From assembly GCF_028994775.1 (NCBI RefSeq), contig NZ_JAJQMN010000006.1:354282-418281 (forward strand): a stretch of 64,000 bases of DNA, written 5' to 3'. Source of the stretch: Promicromonospora iranensis. Its GTDB lineage: Bacteria; Actinomycetota; Actinomycetes; Actinomycetales; Cellulomonadaceae. Below the pieces are notes generated by a model that searched no databases, was not told where the DNA came from, and saw only the letters and a list, made by a program, of their open reading frames with translations. Of this stretch, positions 7,559 through 17,335 are shown piece by piece (the stretch's first letter is position 1; each line of letters begins with the position of its first letter). The position numbers were made by a program, and so were the translations under genes.

Positions 7559-9388
7559 ATGACACTCGCCACGTCGCCGGCCTTGGTGGAGGTGCCAGAA
7601 GGCACCAGCATCAACACGATCCTCGCGGACCGCGTGGCACGCTCCGGAGACGAGGCGCTCATCGAGCGGCGTGAGACCCCGAACGGCCCGTGGACCGCGG
7701 TGTCGGCCCGTCAGTTCGAGGACGAGGTCCTCGCCGTCGCCCGCGGCCTGGTGGCCCGCGGCGTCGGACCTGGCGACCGCGTGGCGATCATGTCGCGCAC
7801 CCGCTACGAGTGGACCCTGATCGACTTCGCCATCTGGGCCGCCGGCGCCGTGGCCGTGCCGGTCTACGAGACGTCCTCGGCAGAGCAGGTCCAGTGGATC
7901 CTGTCCGACGCGGACGTGCGCCTGATCGTCGTCGAGTCCCGTGCGCACGCCGAGACGGTCCGCAGCGTGCGCGCCAGCCTGCCCACGCTCGAGGACATCC
8001 TCCTCATCGACGACGACGCCGTCCTCGACCTGCGCAAGGGTGGCACCAACCTCTCCGCCGGCATCGTCGCCGAACGCCGCGACGCCGTCCGCCGCGACGA
8101 CCTGGCGACCATCATCTACACCTCCGGCTCCACCGGCCGACCCAAGGGTGTCGAGCTCACGCACGGCAACTTCGCGCACCTCTCGATGAATGCAGCCGTC
8201 GGCATCCCGGAGCTGCTGCAGGCCGAGAACGCCCGCACGCTCCTGTTCCTCCCCCTCGCGCACGTGTTCGCGCGCTTCGTCGAGGTCGCGACGATCGCTG
8301 GCAGCGCCGTGCTGGGCCACGCCCCGGACATCAAGAACCTCGTGGCCGACCTGGGCACCTTCCGCCCGACCTACCTGCTCGCCGTGCCGCGCGTGTTCGA
8401 GAAGGTCTACAACAGCGCCGAGCAGAAGGCGTCGTCGGGCCTCAAGGCCAAGATCTTCACCTGGTCCGCCCGGGTCGCCGAGGACTGGTCCCGGGCCATG
8501 GACGCCCCGGACGGCCCCGGACGCGCGCTCCGGACGAAGCACGCGATCGCCGACAAGCTCGTCTACAGCAAGCTCAAGGCCACCATGGGCGGCCAGCTGA
8601 AGTGGGCGGTCTCCGGCGGCGCGCCCCTCGGCGAACGCCTCGGCCACTTCTTCCGCGGCGCGTGCGTGACCATCCTCGAGGGGTACGGCCTCACCGAGAC
8701 CACCGCCCCGACCGCGGTCAACCGCCCCGGACAGATCGTGATCGGCTCGGTGGGCCCGGCCTTCTTCGGCACGGACATCAGCATCGCGGACGACGGCGAG
8801 GTGCTGCTGCGTGGGCCGCACATCTTCCGCGGCTACCGCAACGAGCCGCAGCTGACCGACGAGGCGTTCGCGGGCGGCTGGTTCCGCACCGGTGACCTCG
8901 GCCGCCTCGACGAGCACGGCCACCTGCACATCACGGGCCGCAAGAAGGAGATCATCGTGACGGCCGGCGGCAAGAACGTCGCCCCGGCCGTCCTCGAGGA
9001 CCGCATGCGCGCCCACCCGATCGTCAGCCAGGTGGTCGTGGTCGGCGACCAGCGTCCCTTCATCGGCGCCCTCGTCACGCTCGACGCCGAGATGCTGCCC
9101 GGCTGGTGCGCGGCGAACGGCCTGCCCAAGCTGTCCGTGGCGGAGGCCCGCGTGCACCCGAAGGTGCTGGCCGAGCTCGACAAGGCGGTCGCCCACGCGA
9201 ACGAGGCGGTGTCCAAGGCCGAGTCGATCCGCAGGATCACGGTGCTCGACATCGACTTCACCGAGGCCAACGGGTACCTCACGCCGTCCATCAAGGTGAA
9301 GCGCTCCAAGGTGATCGCCGACTTCGCGAGCACCATCGACGCCCTGTACGCGCCGGTGCCGCAGACCAGGGCCACCGCCGCGCGCTGA
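7559..9388 (+). CDS. Long-chain acyl-CoA synthetase (FadD15-like)
   Basis: An ATP-dependent fatty acid:CoA ligase of 609 residues. The AMP-binding P-loop-like motif is IIYTSGSTGRPKG, followed by the EGYGLTETTAPT A5 motif, GWFRTGDLGRLDEHGHL (A7 core) and the ITGRKKEIIVTAGGKNV hinge. The C-terminal domain carries the catalytic lysine region TPSIKVKRSK. Length and motif order match actinobacterial FadD15-type enzymes that activate medium- and long-chain fatty acids. The ATG at 7559 follows a GGAGAG ribosome binding site. A convergent terminator separates it from clpX. Confidence 0.92.
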   Translation: MTLATSPALVEVPEGTSINTILADRVARSGDEALIERRETPNGPWTAVSARQFEDEVLAVARGLVARGVGPGDRVAIMSRTRYEWTLIDFAIWAAGAVAVPVYETSSAEQVQWILSDADVRLIVVESRAHAETVRSVRASLPTLEDILLIDDDAVLDLRKGGTNLSAGIVAERRDAVRRDDLATIIYTSGSTGRPKGVELTHGNFAHLSMNAAVGIPELLQAENARTLLFLPLAHVFARFVEVATIAGSAVLGHAPDIKNLVADLGTFRPTYLLAVPRVFEKVYNSAEQKASSGLKAKIFTWSARVAEDWSRAMDAPDGPGRALRTKHAIADKLVYSKLKATMGGQLKWAVSGGAPLGERLGHFFRGACVTILEGYGLTETTAPTAVNRPGQIVIGSVGPAFFGTDISIADDGEVLLRGPHIFRGYRNEPQLTDEAFAGGWFRTGDLGRLDEHGHLHITGRKKEIIVTAGGKNVAPAVLEDRMRAHPIVSQVVVVGDQRPFIGALVTLDAEMLPGWCAANGLPKLSVAEARVHPKVLAELDKAVAHANEAVSKAESIRRITVLDIDFTEANGYLTPSIKVKRSKVIADFASTIDALYAPVPQTRATAAR

Positions 9389-9420
9389 CGGTCCGGGCCC
9401 GACCCGCCCTGACGCATCAC

Positions 9421-9494
9421 GCAAGAACGCCTGCCCGGTCCCGACCAGCTCGACCACGAGGTCGAGCCTGTCGAGACCCGGCAGGCGTTCTTGC
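9421..9494. terminator. Bidirectional terminator between acyl-CoA synthetase gene and clpX
   Basis: GCAAGAACGCCTGCCCGGTC (9421-9440) pairs with 9475-9494 with one mismatch. The interior contains a second inverted repeat (CTCGACCACGAGGTCGAG) and the GGTCGAGCCTGTCGAGACC motif that recurs near 42705. It lies between convergent genes. Confidence 0.8.
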
Positions 9495-9517
9495 TGTGTG
9501 CCCGGCCCTTCGGTCCG

Positions 9518-10807
9518 CTACGCGCTCTTCTCGCGCGGCTGACGGCCTCGCACGGGGTTCTTGCGCGGCACCACCGTCGGGTTCACGTTGTCGAGCACCA
9601 CGTCGCGGGTGATGACCACACGCTCGATGTCGTCGCGGCTCGGCACGTCGAACATGACCTGCTGGAGCACCTCTTCGAGGATCGCCCGCAAGCCACGTGC
9701 GCCGGTCCCGCGGAGCAGGGCCTGCTCCGCGATGGCGCCGACGGCGGGCTCGTCGAACTCGAGCTCCACACCGTCGATCTCGAACATGCGCTTGTACTGC
9801 TTCACGAGGGCGTTCTTGGGCTCCGTGAGGATCCGTACCAGGGCGTCCCGGTCGAGCGGCGAGACGGACGCGATGACGGGCAGCCGGCCGATGAACTCGG
9901 GGATCAGGCCGTACTTCTGCAGGTCCTCGGGCCGGACCTCGGCGAAGAGGTCCTCGTCGACCGCGATCGACTCCATGGGGGCGCTGAACCCGATGCCGCG
10001 CTTGCGGGACCGGGCGGCGACGATGTCGTCCAGCCCTGCGAAGGCGCCCGCCACGATGAACAGCACGTTCGTCGTGTCGATCTGGATGAACTCCTGGTGC
10101 GGGTGCTTGCGCCCGCCCTGCGGCGGCACCGATGCGGTGGTGCCCTCGATGATCTTCAGAAGCGCCTGCTGGACGCCCTCGCCGGACACGTCGCGCGTGA
10201 TCGACGGGTTCTCCGCCTTGCGGGCCACCTTGTCGACCTCGTCGATGTAGATGATGCCCGTCTCGGCCTTCTTGACGTCGTAGTCCGCGGCCTGGATCAG
10301 CTTGAGCAGGATGTTCTCGACGTCCTCGCCCACGTAGCCGGCCTCGGTGAGAGCGGTCGCGTCGGCGATCGCGAACGGCACGTTGAGCATCTTGGCCAGC
10401 GTCTGCGCCAGATAGGTCTTACCCGTGCCCGTGGGGCCGATGAGCAGGATGTTGGACTTGGCGATCTCCACCGGGTCCTGATCGTCCGGGCTGATCGACC
10501 GGCCGGCCTCGCCGGCCTGGATACGCTTGTAGTGGTTGTAGACCGCGACGGCCAGGGCGCGCTTGGCGGGGTCCTGGCCGATGATGTACTGCTCGAGGAA
10601 GTCGAAGATCTCGCGAGGCTTGGGCAGCTCTGTCAGCCCGAGCTCGGCTGCCTCACCGAGCTCTTCCTCGATGATCTCGTTGCACAGCTCGATGCACTCG
10701 TCGCAGATGTACACGCCCGGCCCGGCGATCAGCTTCTTCACCTGCTTCTGCGACTTGCCGCAGAAGTTGCACTTCAGCAGTTCCGCGCCGTCACCGATTC
10801 GCACCAC
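9518..10807 (-). CDS. clpX: ATP-dependent Clp protease ATP-binding subunit ClpX
   Basis: AAA+ unfoldase that feeds substrates to ClpP1P2; 429 residues. The N-terminal C4 zinc finger has cysteines at 13, 16, 35 and 38. Walker A GPTGTGKT is near 122, Walker B is IIYIDEVDK, and the [13 protein letters not shown] and RGIGFSAP segments match ClpX pore and sensor regions. The GTG start at 10807 gives the family N-terminus MVRIGDG and has GAGGAG 7 bp upstream. An upstream in-frame extension is possible but unlike the family. It is followed across 280 bp by clpP2, the usual actinobacterial order. Confidence 0.97.
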   Translation of the reverse strand: MVRIGDGAELLKCNFCGKSQKQVKKLIAGPGVYICDECIELCNEIIEEELGEAAELGLTELPKPREIFDFLEQYIIGQDPAKRALAVAVYNHYKRIQAGEAGRSISPDDQDPVEIAKSNILLIGPTGTGKTYLAQTLAKMLNVPFAIADATALTEAGYVGEDVENILLKLIQAADYDVKKAETGIIYIDEVDKVARKAENPSITRDVSGEGVQQALLKIIEGTTASVPPQGGRKHPHQEFIQIDTTNVLFIVAGAFAGLDDIVAARSRKRGIGFSAPMESIAVDEDLFAEVRPEDLQKYGLIPEFIGRLPVIASVSPLDRDALVRILTEPKNALVKQYKRMFEIDGVELEFDEPAVGAIAEQALLRGTGARGLRAILEEVLQQVMFDVPSRDDIERVVITRDVVLDNVNPTVVPRKNPVRGRQPREKSA

Positions 10808-10966
10808 TACCTGTCTCCTCGCCTTGTGCACCCTCACGGAGTCCCGCACAGGCCGGTTGACCCAGCAGATCCGCAACGTCGAGCGGTCTTACATCCATTC
10901 CACACCACCGGTGGCCTGTTGTCAGCCCGGCGGCCCGGCGGGTCGCACGACCGATATTCACCACAT

Positions 10967-10984
10967 CATGACAATTTTGTCATG
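10967..10984. promoter_or_regulatory. Small inverted repeat upstream of clpX
   Basis: CATGACA-ATTT-TGTCATG, an AT-rich palindrome about 160 bp upstream of the clpX start, in the 280-bp gap after clpP2. It could be an operator for clpX; no regulator is identified. Confidence 0.4.
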
Positions 10985-11012
10985 TTCTGTGCAGCGTGTC
11001 CCACCATGCCCG

Positions 11013-11058
11013 ACGCCGGGGCGTGTCGTCCACCGGTATTGGTGGCGCGCCCCGGCGT
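11013..11058. terminator. Compound hairpin downstream of clpP2
   Basis: Outer arms ACGCCGGGGCG / GCGCCCCGGCGT enclose an inner stem CCACC/GGTGG. It lies 30 bp past the clpP2 stop on the minus strand. It has no T-tract, as is common in GC-rich actinobacteria. Confidence 0.6.
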
Positions 11059-11087
11059 CAGGAAGCGGACTCGACGAGACCGAGAGA

Positions 11088-11807
11088 TCAGTTCGTCACT
11101 ACTGCGACGGGCTTGCGCGACTCGAGCACCTCGTCGACCAGGCCGTACTCCTTGGCCTGTGCGGCGGTCAGGATCTTGTCCCGCTCGATGTCGTCCCGCA
11201 CCTGGGCCAGCGGCTTGCCACTGTGCGTCGACAGCGTCAGCTCGAGCCACTCGCGCATGCGGATGAGCTCGTTCGCGTGGATCTCGATGTCCGAGGCCTG
11301 CGCGTAGCCGCCACCCTCCATCGCGGGCTGGTGGATCAGCACACGGGAGTTCGGGAGCGCCAGACGCTTGCCCGGCTGGCCGGCGGCCAGCAGGACGGCC
11401 GCGGCCGACGCCGCCTGGCCCAGGCAGGTGGTCTGGATCTGCGGCTTGATGAACTGCATGGTGTCGTACAGCGCAGTCATGGCCGTGAACGAGCCACCCG
11501 GGGAGTTGATGTAGATCGAGATGTCACGGTCCGGGTCCTGGGTCTCCAGGACCAGCAGCTGGGCCATGACGTCGTCGGCGGACGCGTCGTCGACCTGGAC
11601 ACCCAGGAAGATGATGCGGTCCTCGAACAGCTTGGTGTACGGGTCCTGGCGCTTGAAGCCGTACGCGGTGCGCTCCTCGAACTGCGGAAGCACGTAGCGC
11701 GCGGACGGCGTGGCGCCGGCGGTGGCATAAGGCAGCCCCATGCCCGAGTGGGCGCGTGCACCGGCAAGGCGCTCTGCGGCTGCGATGAACTGGGCTTCAG
11801 GACTCAC
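11088..11807 (-). CDS. clpP2: ATP-dependent Clp protease proteolytic subunit ClpP2
   Basis: One of the two serine protease subunits of the mixed actinobacterial ClpP1P2 peptidase. It has 239 residues. The catalytic triad is Ser134 ([12 protein letters not shown]), His159 (RVLIHQPAM) and Asp210 (IERDKIL). The [13 protein letters not shown] segment, with no Met after the serine, is the ClpP2 hallmark known from mycobacteria. The GTG start at 11807 has GAGGAG 7 bp upstream. The N-terminal extension before [14 protein letters not shown] is longer than average and may be a propeptide. It lies 43 bp after clpP1, so the two are probably co-transcribed. Confidence 0.95.
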   Translation of the reverse strand: MSPEAQFIAAAERLAGARAHSGMGLPYATAGATPSARYVLPQFEERTAYGFKRQDPYTKLFEDRIIFLGVQVDDASADDVMAQLLVLETQDPDRDISIYINSPGGSFTAMTALYDTMQFIKPQIQTTCLGQAASAAAVLLAAGQPGKRLALPNSRVLIHQPAMEGGGYAQASDIEIHANELIRMREWLELTLSTHSGKPLAQVRDDIERDKILTAAQAKEYGLVDEVLESRKPVAVVTN

Positions 11808-11850
11808 GATGGTCTCCTCGCAATAAAGGTAAGTATGCGTTTCCGGGCGG

Positions 11851-12480
11851 TCAGCTGGCCATGCCGCCGCCGCCGGCCAGCGCGGCGGTCTCGACGACGT
11901 GATCGACGAAGCCGTACTCCAGCGCCTCGGAGGCCGTGAACCAGTTGTCCCGGTCGTTGTCCTTGATGATCTTCTCGATCGGCTGCCCGGTCTGCTCGGA
12001 CGTCAGCTCGGCGAGCACCTTCTTCATGTGCATGATGAGCTGCGCACCGATGCGTACGTCGGTCGCGGTTCCGCCGACGCCACCCGACGGCTGGTGCATC
12101 AGCACGCGGGCGTGGGGCGTGATGTACCGCTTGCCCTTCGTGCCGGAGGACAGCAGGAACTGTCCCATGGATGCAGCCATCCCCATCGCGACGGTCGCCA
12201 CGTCCGGCTTGATGAACTGCATGGTGTCGTAGATCGCCATGCCGGCCGTGATGGAGCCGCCGGGCGAGTTGATGTACAGCCAGATGTCCTTGTCGGGGTC
12301 CTCGGCCGCGAGAAGCATCATCTGCGCGCTGATCGCGTTCGCGTTCTCATCGCGCACCTCCGACCCCAGCCAGATGATGCGCTCCTTGAGCAGCCGGTTG
12401 TAGATGGAGTCGTTGAGCCCGAAGCCAGCACCCTCCGTCCGCGCTACCGGCCCAGCATCCATCCGCAGCAGATCGTTCAC
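11851..12480 (-). CDS. clpP1: ATP-dependent Clp protease proteolytic subunit ClpP1
   Basis: Partner subunit of ClpP2, 209 residues from this start. The triad is Ser104 (GMAASMGQF), His129 (RVLMHQPSG) and Asp178 (NDRDNWF). The sequence [21 protein letters not shown] matches mycobacterial ClpP1. Start choice: GAGGAG directly abuts an ATG at 12486 with no spacing, while the GTG at 12480 is 6 bp downstream, so the GTG is preferred; the alternative adds two residues. A candidate ClgR box lies about 110 bp upstream, and a GC-rich hairpin separates it from tig. Confidence 0.95.
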   Translation of the reverse strand: MNDLLRMDAGPVARTEGAGFGLNDSIYNRLLKERIIWLGSEVRDENANAISAQMMLLAAEDPDKDIWLYINSPGGSITAGMAIYDTMQFIKPDVATVAMGMAASMGQFLLSSGTKGKRYITPHARVLMHQPSGGVGGTATDVRIGAQLIMHMKKVLAELTSEQTGQPIEKIIKDNDRDNWFTASEALEYGFVDHVVETAALAGGGGMAS

Positions 12481-12587
12481 GTCCATCTCCTCGGTTCTGA
12501 CTCTCGTCTTTGGACCACGTCCTACGACGTCGTGTCGCTCGACCCTAACGTGCCCCTGCCCGCCTGAACTCCCGATCCGGCGGCCGT

Positions 12588-12602
12588 TTCGCCTACAGCG
12601 CA
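12588..12602. promoter_or_regulatory. Candidate ClgR operator upstream of clpP1
   Basis: TTCGCCTACAGCGCA fits the ClgR pattern CGC-N5-GCG with flanking T and A, at the position where ClgR activates clpP1P2 in Corynebacterium, Streptomyces and Mycobacterium. No clgR gene is in the window. Confidence 0.6.
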
Positions 12603-12632
12603 TCGGTGCTGCCCACGGCGAAGTCAGGGGGA

Positions 12633-12686
12633 ACGCCGACGGCGGTCCGCACCCTCACGCCGAGGGTGCGGACCGCCGTCCGGCGT
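12633..12686. terminator. Long GC-rich hairpin downstream of tig
   Basis: Arms of about 24 bp (ACGCCGACGGCGGTCCGCAC...) pair with one bulged base around a short loop. It lies just beyond the tig stop on the minus strand. No T-tract follows. Confidence 0.7.
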
Positions 12687-12717
12687 CATGCTTCAGCCCT
12701 GTCGGGCCGGGTGTGCG

Positions 12718-14118
12718 TCAGGCCTTGGCGGGCTCCGACGACTCCGGCTCGGAGCCCTCCGCGGGCGTCTCGGACGCCTCGTCGTCAGCGGCCTCCTGGG
12801 CCTGTGCCATCGCGTCGTTGAGCGCGGCCTGGGCCTCATCGGCATCTTCCGAGCCGATGAACTCGCTCAGGTCGACGACGTTGCCGTCGGAGTCCTTGAC
12901 CTCGATCTGGCGCAGCGCGACCGCGAGGGCCTTCGAGCGCGCGACCTCGCCGACCATGGCGGGGATCTGACCGCCCTGCTCGAGGGTCTGGATGAACTCG
13001 CTCGGCTCCATGCCGTACTGCTGCGAGGCGCTCACCAGGTACTCGACGAGCTCGCCCTGGCTCACCTGCACCTTGAGCTTCTCGGCGAGGGTGTCGAGCA
13101 GGATCTGGTTCTTGATCGCCTTGGTCGCGTCCTCGGTGACCTCGGCGCGGTGCTCGTCGTCCTCCAGGCGGCTCTCGGACTCGAGGTGGCGGTGCACCTC
13201 GGCCTGGACCACACCGGTGGGCACGGGGACCTCGACGGTCTCCAGCAGCTTCTCCATGAGGGCGTCACGGGCGGTGACGGCCTGGTTGGAGGTCTTGATG
13301 CCGGCGACCTGGGTCCTCAGGTCCTCCTTGAGCTCGTCCAGCGTGTCGAACTCCGAGGCGAGCTGGGCGAAGTCGTCGTCCACCTCGGGGAGGTCGCGCT
13401 GCTTGACCGAGGTGGCGGTGACGGTGACGTCCGCCTCCTTGCCCTCGTGGTCGCCGCCGGCCAGCGGCGCCTTGAAGGTGGTGGTCTCGCCGGCGGACAG
13501 GCCGGTCAGGGCCTCGTCCAGGCCCTCGAGCATGTTGCCGGAGCCGATCTGGTACGAGACGCCCGACACGGAGTCGACCTCCTCGTCACCGATGACGGCC
13601 TTCAGGTCGATGACGATGTAGTCGCCCTCGACGGCCGGGCGGTCCACGCCCACCAGGGTGCCGAAGCGCTCCCGCAGGGCGTCCATGCGCTCGGTGACGT
13701 CCTCGTCCGTGACCTGCGTGGACTCGACGGTCAGGTCGACGGCGGACAGGTCGGGCAGCTCGATCTCCGGGCGCACCTCGACCTCGGCCGTGAACTTCAG
13801 CTGGCCCTCGCCGGCCTTGGCCGGGATGTCGGTGACGTCGATCTCCGGCTGGGCGAGCGGACGAAGGTCGGTCTCGCCGAGCGCGTCACGGTAGAAACCG
13901 GAGAGGCCGTCGTTCACGGCGTGCTCGATCACGGCGCCCCAGCCGACCCGCTGGTCGATGATGCGCGGGGGCACCTTGCCCTTGCGGAAGCCGGGGATGT
14001 TCACCTGCTCCGCGATGTGCTCGTAGGCGTGATCGATGCTCGGCTTGAGCTCGTCGTAGTCCACCTCGACGGTCAGCTTGACCTTGGTGGGCTCCAAGGT
14101 CTCGACGGCGCTCTTCAC
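12718..14118 (-). CDS. tig: Trigger factor
   Basis: Ribosome-bound chaperone and peptidyl-prolyl isomerase, 466 residues. The N-terminal ribosome-binding domain carries the signature GFRKG at 43-47. The FKBP-type domain follows at about 150-240 (GDYIVIDLKAV, YQIGSGNMLEGLDEAL), then the helical C-terminal arms and an acidic Ala/Glu/Ser/Pro tail. The GTG at 14118 gives the usual N-terminus MKSAVETLEPTKVKL and is preceded by GGAG. The gene is upstream of clpP1P2, the common arrangement linking nascent-chain folding with proteolysis. No tRNA gene is seen upstream. Confidence 0.96.
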   Translation of the reverse strand: MKSAVETLEPTKVKLTVEVDYDELKPSIDHAYEHIAEQVNIPGFRKGKVPPRIIDQRVGWGAVIEHAVNDGLSGFYRDALGETDLRPLAQPEIDVTDIPAKAGEGQLKFTAEVEVRPEIELPDLSAVDLTVESTQVTDEDVTERMDALRERFGTLVGVDRPAVEGDYIVIDLKAVIGDEEVDSVSGVSYQIGSGNMLEGLDEALTGLSAGETTTFKAPLAGGDHEGKEADVTVTATSVKQRDLPEVDDDFAQLASEFDTLDELKEDLRTQVAGIKTSNQAVTARDALMEKLLETVEVPVPTGVVQAEVHRHLESESRLEDDEHRAEVTEDATKAIKNQILLDTLAEKLKVQVSQGELVEYLVSASQQYGMEPSEFIQTLEQGGQIPAMVGEVARSKALAVALRQIEVKDSDGNVVDLSEFIGSEDADEAQAALNDAMAQAQEAADDEASETPAEGSEPESSEPAKA

Positions 14119-14307
14119 TTCGATGGTCTCCAGAATGTCGGGGGTGCGCGCACGCCGGCGTACTGCGTCCCGGGGTGGCGCGGGGATGCTCAACTCAGTT
14201 GCGGCTGCTCGCTGAAAGCGATGTGCGCCAGGCGCACGGGCAACCCGTCAATGGTACGCCCCACGACCACAGGCGCCGAATGCAACCTGGTGTCGTGCCG
14301 CACACCG

Positions 14308-15117
14308 TCAGCGTCCCATCCCTGCCGTGAGCCCGGCGACGATCTGCCGGGTGGCAACCAGGAAGAGGAGCACCAACGGGAGCGTAGCAATGACGAGGCC
14401 GGCGAACAGCGTGGACCACGACGTCTGGTACTCGCCGAAGAACGTGGTCAGGCCGACCGGCAGCGTGTACTGGGCGCGGTCGCGCACGAGGATCAGCGGA
14501 TAGAAGAAGTCATTCCAGATCGGCACGAAGCGGAACACCACCACGGTCGCGACGGCGGGCCGCACGAGCGGGAGCAGCACCGACCAGAAGGTGCGCAGCG
14601 GCCCCGCGCCGTCGATCCGGGCGGCGTCCTCCAGCTCGACCGGCAGCTGCCGCAGGAACGTCGACAGCACGAAGACCGAGAACGGGATGGAGACCGCCGC
14701 GTAGACCAGGATCAGGCCGGTCCGGGTGGACGCGAGCCCTACACGATCGAGCAGGTAGAAGATCGGCACGATCATGAGGAACACGGGCATCATCAGGCCC
14801 GAGACGAAGACCTGCTCGATCACGCCCATGAGCCGCGAGCGCGAGCGGGCCAGCGCGTATGCCGCCAGCAGGGACACAGCAGTGGACAGGACCACCGAGG
14901 CCGTGGTGACGAGGACCGAGTTGAGGAAGTACGTCGAGAACGACGCCTCCACCCAGGCCTCCTGGTAGGCGTCGAACGACGGGCTCACGGGCAGTCCGAG
15001 CGGCTCGGCCACCAGCTCCTGGTCCGACCGGAACGAGTTCCAGACCATGATCAGCAGGGGCAGCAGCGCGACGGCCGCGTAGCCCCACAGCACGACGTGC
15101 ACGGCGGCGCGCTTCAC
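14308..15117 (-). CDS. Sugar ABC transporter permease (MalG-type)
   Basis: Inner-membrane permease of a carbohydrate uptake (CUT1) system, 269 residues with six predicted helices. The EAA loop ELEDAARIDGAGPLRTFWSVLLPL binds the ATPase. The GTG start overlaps the stop of the upstream permease by 4 bp (GTGA), indicating translational coupling. It is the last gene of a binding protein-permease-permease operon with no ATPase gene, so it likely uses a shared MsmK/UgpC-type ATPase from elsewhere. The substrate cannot be read from the sequence. Confidence 0.92.
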   Translation of the reverse strand: MKRAAVHVVLWGYAAVALLPLLIMVWNSFRSDQELVAEPLGLPVSPSFDAYQEAWVEASFSTYFLNSVLVTTASVVLSTAVSLLAAYALARSRSRLMGVIEQVFVSGLMMPVFLMIVPIFYLLDRVGLASTRTGLILVYAAVSIPFSVFVLSTFLRQLPVELEDAARIDGAGPLRTFWSVLLPLVRPAVATVVVFRFVPIWNDFFYPLILVRDRAQYTLPVGLTTFFGEYQTSWSTLFAGLVIATLPLVLLFLVATRQIVAGLTAGMGR

Positions 15118-16034
15118 GTCAGGCCCCGCTCGACCTTGCGGAACCAGCGCGTGAACAGCACCGACACCCCGACGATCACGACGAACAGGACGATCGCCAC
15201 CGCTGACGAGATACCTATCGCGTTGGAGGCGCCCGAGTTGAACGCCGTGCGGTAGAAGAGGAGCGACATGACGTCGGTGGCGCCCGCCGGGCTGCCGTTG
15301 GACCCGCCCAGGGCGTACGGGATCGGGAACGCCTCCATGGAGAAGATGAACGTCAGCACGCTCACGGTGCCGATCACCGGCAGCAGCATGGGCAGGGTGA
15401 CGTGCCAGAACCGTTGGCGGGAGGTGGCGCCGTCGAGCATCGCGGCCTCCTCCATGGTGGGGTCCAGCGACCCGAGCGCGGCGCCGTAGATCAGGAGCGG
15501 GAACCCCACCCACTGCCAGGCGGTGACCAGGACGACCACCCAGAGGGCCGTGTCGGGGTCGCCCAGCCACGGCTGGGCGACGGACCCGAGGCCGAGGGCG
15601 CGCAGGGCGGCGTTCACCGGGCCGAACAGCGGCGAGAGCAGCAGCGACCACAGGTACCCGACGACCAGGGGTGAGACGAGGTACGGCATCGTGTACAGCA
15701 CCTGGAAGAGCCGGCGTACGCGTTCCCGCCGGTGCAGCACGTACGCCAGCAGCAGGCCCACGGAGTTCTGCACGACCATCGCGCCGGCGAACAGGAGCGC
15801 GTTGTGCGCGAACGCCCGCGGCAGCTGGCTGCGGTACGGCTCGGTGGTGAACAGCGCGACGAAGTTGTCCAGCCCGACGAAGGCCTCCTGCGCGGTGCCG
15901 CGCCAGGAGAACAGGGAGTACGTCAGCGCCGTCGCCATGGGGTAGAGCACGAAGATGCCGAACAGCGCTGCCGCGGGCAGCAGGAAGAGCAGTGCTACGG
16001 GGGTGGGCAGCGCCGCTGTGCGACGGCCGCTCAC
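15114..16034 (-). CDS. Sugar ABC transporter permease (MalF-type)
   Basis: First permease of the CUT1 system, about 306 residues with six membrane segments. The EAA loop is TMEEAAMLDGATSRQRFWHVTLP. The GTG at 16034 overlaps the stop of the binding-protein gene by 4 bp (GTGA), the same coupling seen at its own 3' end; a GTG at 16049 is an alternative adding five residues. It forms a heterodimer with the downstream permease. Confidence 0.92.
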   Translation of the reverse strand: MSGRRTAALPTPVALLFLLPAAALFGIFVLYPMATALTYSLFSWRGTAQEAFVGLDNFVALFTTEPYRSQLPRAFAHNALLFAGAMVVQNSVGLLLAYVLHRRERVRRLFQVLYTMPYLVSPLVVGYLWSLLLSPLFGPVNAALRALGLGSVAQPWLGDPDTALWVVVLVTAWQWVGFPLLIYGAALGSLDPTMEEAAMLDGATSRQRFWHVTLPMLLPVIGTVSVLTFIFSMEAFPIPYALGGSNGSPAGATDVMSLLFYRTAFNSGASNAIGISSAVAIVLFVVIVGVSVLFTRWFRKVERGLT

Positions 16035-17335
16035 TCGCCCGGTGTCCACCAGGCCGACAGGCCGTCCTGGACGATCTGCGCGGCACCTTCGGCGTCGACG
16101 TCGCCGAGGAACAGCTTCTGGCCCGCCTCACCCATCAGGTCCGTGCCCACGGGGTCGCCGTAGCGGTAGTCGACGAGCAGCAGGTACGGCGCGGGGTTCT
16201 CCTGGTACAGGTCCCACATCTCCTGCTGGAGCGGGTCGGAGTACTCGACGCCGGGGATCGGCGAGAACTGCTTGAGCTCGTCGGCGACCAGCTGCCCGAA
16301 CTCCGGCGTGGCCAGCCAGTTCAGCAGGGTCTCCGCCTCCTGGGGGTGCTCGGTGGTGGCCGAGAGGCCCCAGCTGCCGTCCGCGTACCCGGCGGTGACC
16401 GGGTGGTCGAGGGCCGACCCGGGCGGCGGGGGCACCTGGAACACACCGAGGTCGAGGTCCGGGTTGGCCTCCTGGAAGAACGCCAGCTCGTACGAGCCGC
16501 CGGCGAACATCGCCGCCTGCTCGGACGTGAACAGCACCTGCGCGTCCGTGTACGCCACGCCGGTCACGTCCTCGGGCATGTACTTCTGCAGGTCCTTGAG
16601 CGTCTGGATCGAGTCGACGTAGCCCGGGTCGGTGAAGTCGGTGTCGCCGTCGCGCAGCGCCTGCTGGAAGTCCGCGCCGCCGTACTGGGCGGCCGTCAGG
16701 GCATCGTGCACGGTCGGCACGAACCAGCCGTCGCGGGCGCCGACGGCGAGGGGCGTCACGTCCGCCCCGAGAAGCTTGTCGTTGATCGCCATGAAGTCGT
16801 CCCAGGTCTCGGGCTCCTCCAGGCCGTTCTCCTCGAAGATCGCCGTGTTGTAGTAGACCTGGATGGTCTGGGAGGCCAGCGGCACGCCGTAGACCGCCCC
16901 GTCCTCCCGTCCGCGAGCGCCGTCGAGGATGGCGTCGTCGAAGTCGCCGAGCGCCGGGACGAGGTCTTCGAGCGGCTCGAGGTTGCCGCCCTCGACGAGC
17001 GGCTGGAGCAGGCCGTAGGACCGCACCTGCGCGACGTCGGGCCCGTCGGAACCGGTCAGCCCCGTGCGCAGGATCTGGTCGTACTCGGTGTTGAGGTGGG
17101 CCTGGAAGTTCACCGTGATGCACGGGTTGGCCTGCTCGAACACGTCGAAGATCTGCTCGTACGTCTTGACGTCCTCGGTGCGCCAGGACCACACGTCGAG
17201 CGCCACCGGCTCGCCGTCGCACCCCTCCCCCGCTGCGGTACCGGGCTCCGGGCTGCCCGACGTCGGCGCGCAGGCCGCGAGCGTCAGTGCCACGACGGCT
17301 GTGGTCACTCCTGCGAGGGTGGTTCGGCGGTTCAT
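16031..17335 (-). CDS. Sugar ABC transporter substrate-binding lipoprotein
   Basis: Extracytoplasmic solute-binding protein, family 1, 434 residues. It starts MNRRTTLAGVTTAV and has a lipobox LAAC, so it is a membrane-anchored lipoprotein. The body has the usual two-lobe pattern (VALDVWSWRTEDVKTYEQI, VYGVPLASQTIQVYYNTAIFEE, MFAGGSYELAFFQEANP). Aromatic residues near the C-terminus suit an oligosaccharide ligand. First gene of the operon, divergent from the amino acid importer. The ATG at 17335 is chosen because upstream in-frame starts would place residues ahead of the signal peptide. Confidence 0.92.
   Translation of the reverse strand: MNRRTTLAGVTTAVVALTLAACAPTSGSPEPGTAAGEGCDGEPVALDVWSWRTEDVKTYEQIFDVFEQANPCITVNFQAHLNTEYDQILRTGLTGSDGPDVAQVRSYGLLQPLVEGGNLEPLEDLVPALGDFDDAILDGARGREDGAVYGVPLASQTIQVYYNTAIFEENGLEEPETWDDFMAINDKLLGADVTPLAVGARDGWFVPTVHDALTAAQYGGADFQQALRDGDTDFTDPGYVDSIQTLKDLQKYMPEDVTGVAYTDAQVLFTSEQAAMFAGGSYELAFFQEANPDLDLGVFQVPPPPGSALDHPVTAGYADGSWGLSATTEHPQEAETLLNWLATPEFGQLVADELKQFSPIPGVEYSDPLQQEMWDLYQENPAPYLLLVDYRYGDPVGTDLMGEAGQKLFLGDVDAEGAAQIVQDGLSAWWTPGE

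Noticed and set aside
14119..14307. Possible tRNA upstream of tig, as seen in some actinobacteria
   Set aside because: No T-arm GTTCGAATC-like sequence or cloverleaf pairing on either strand.
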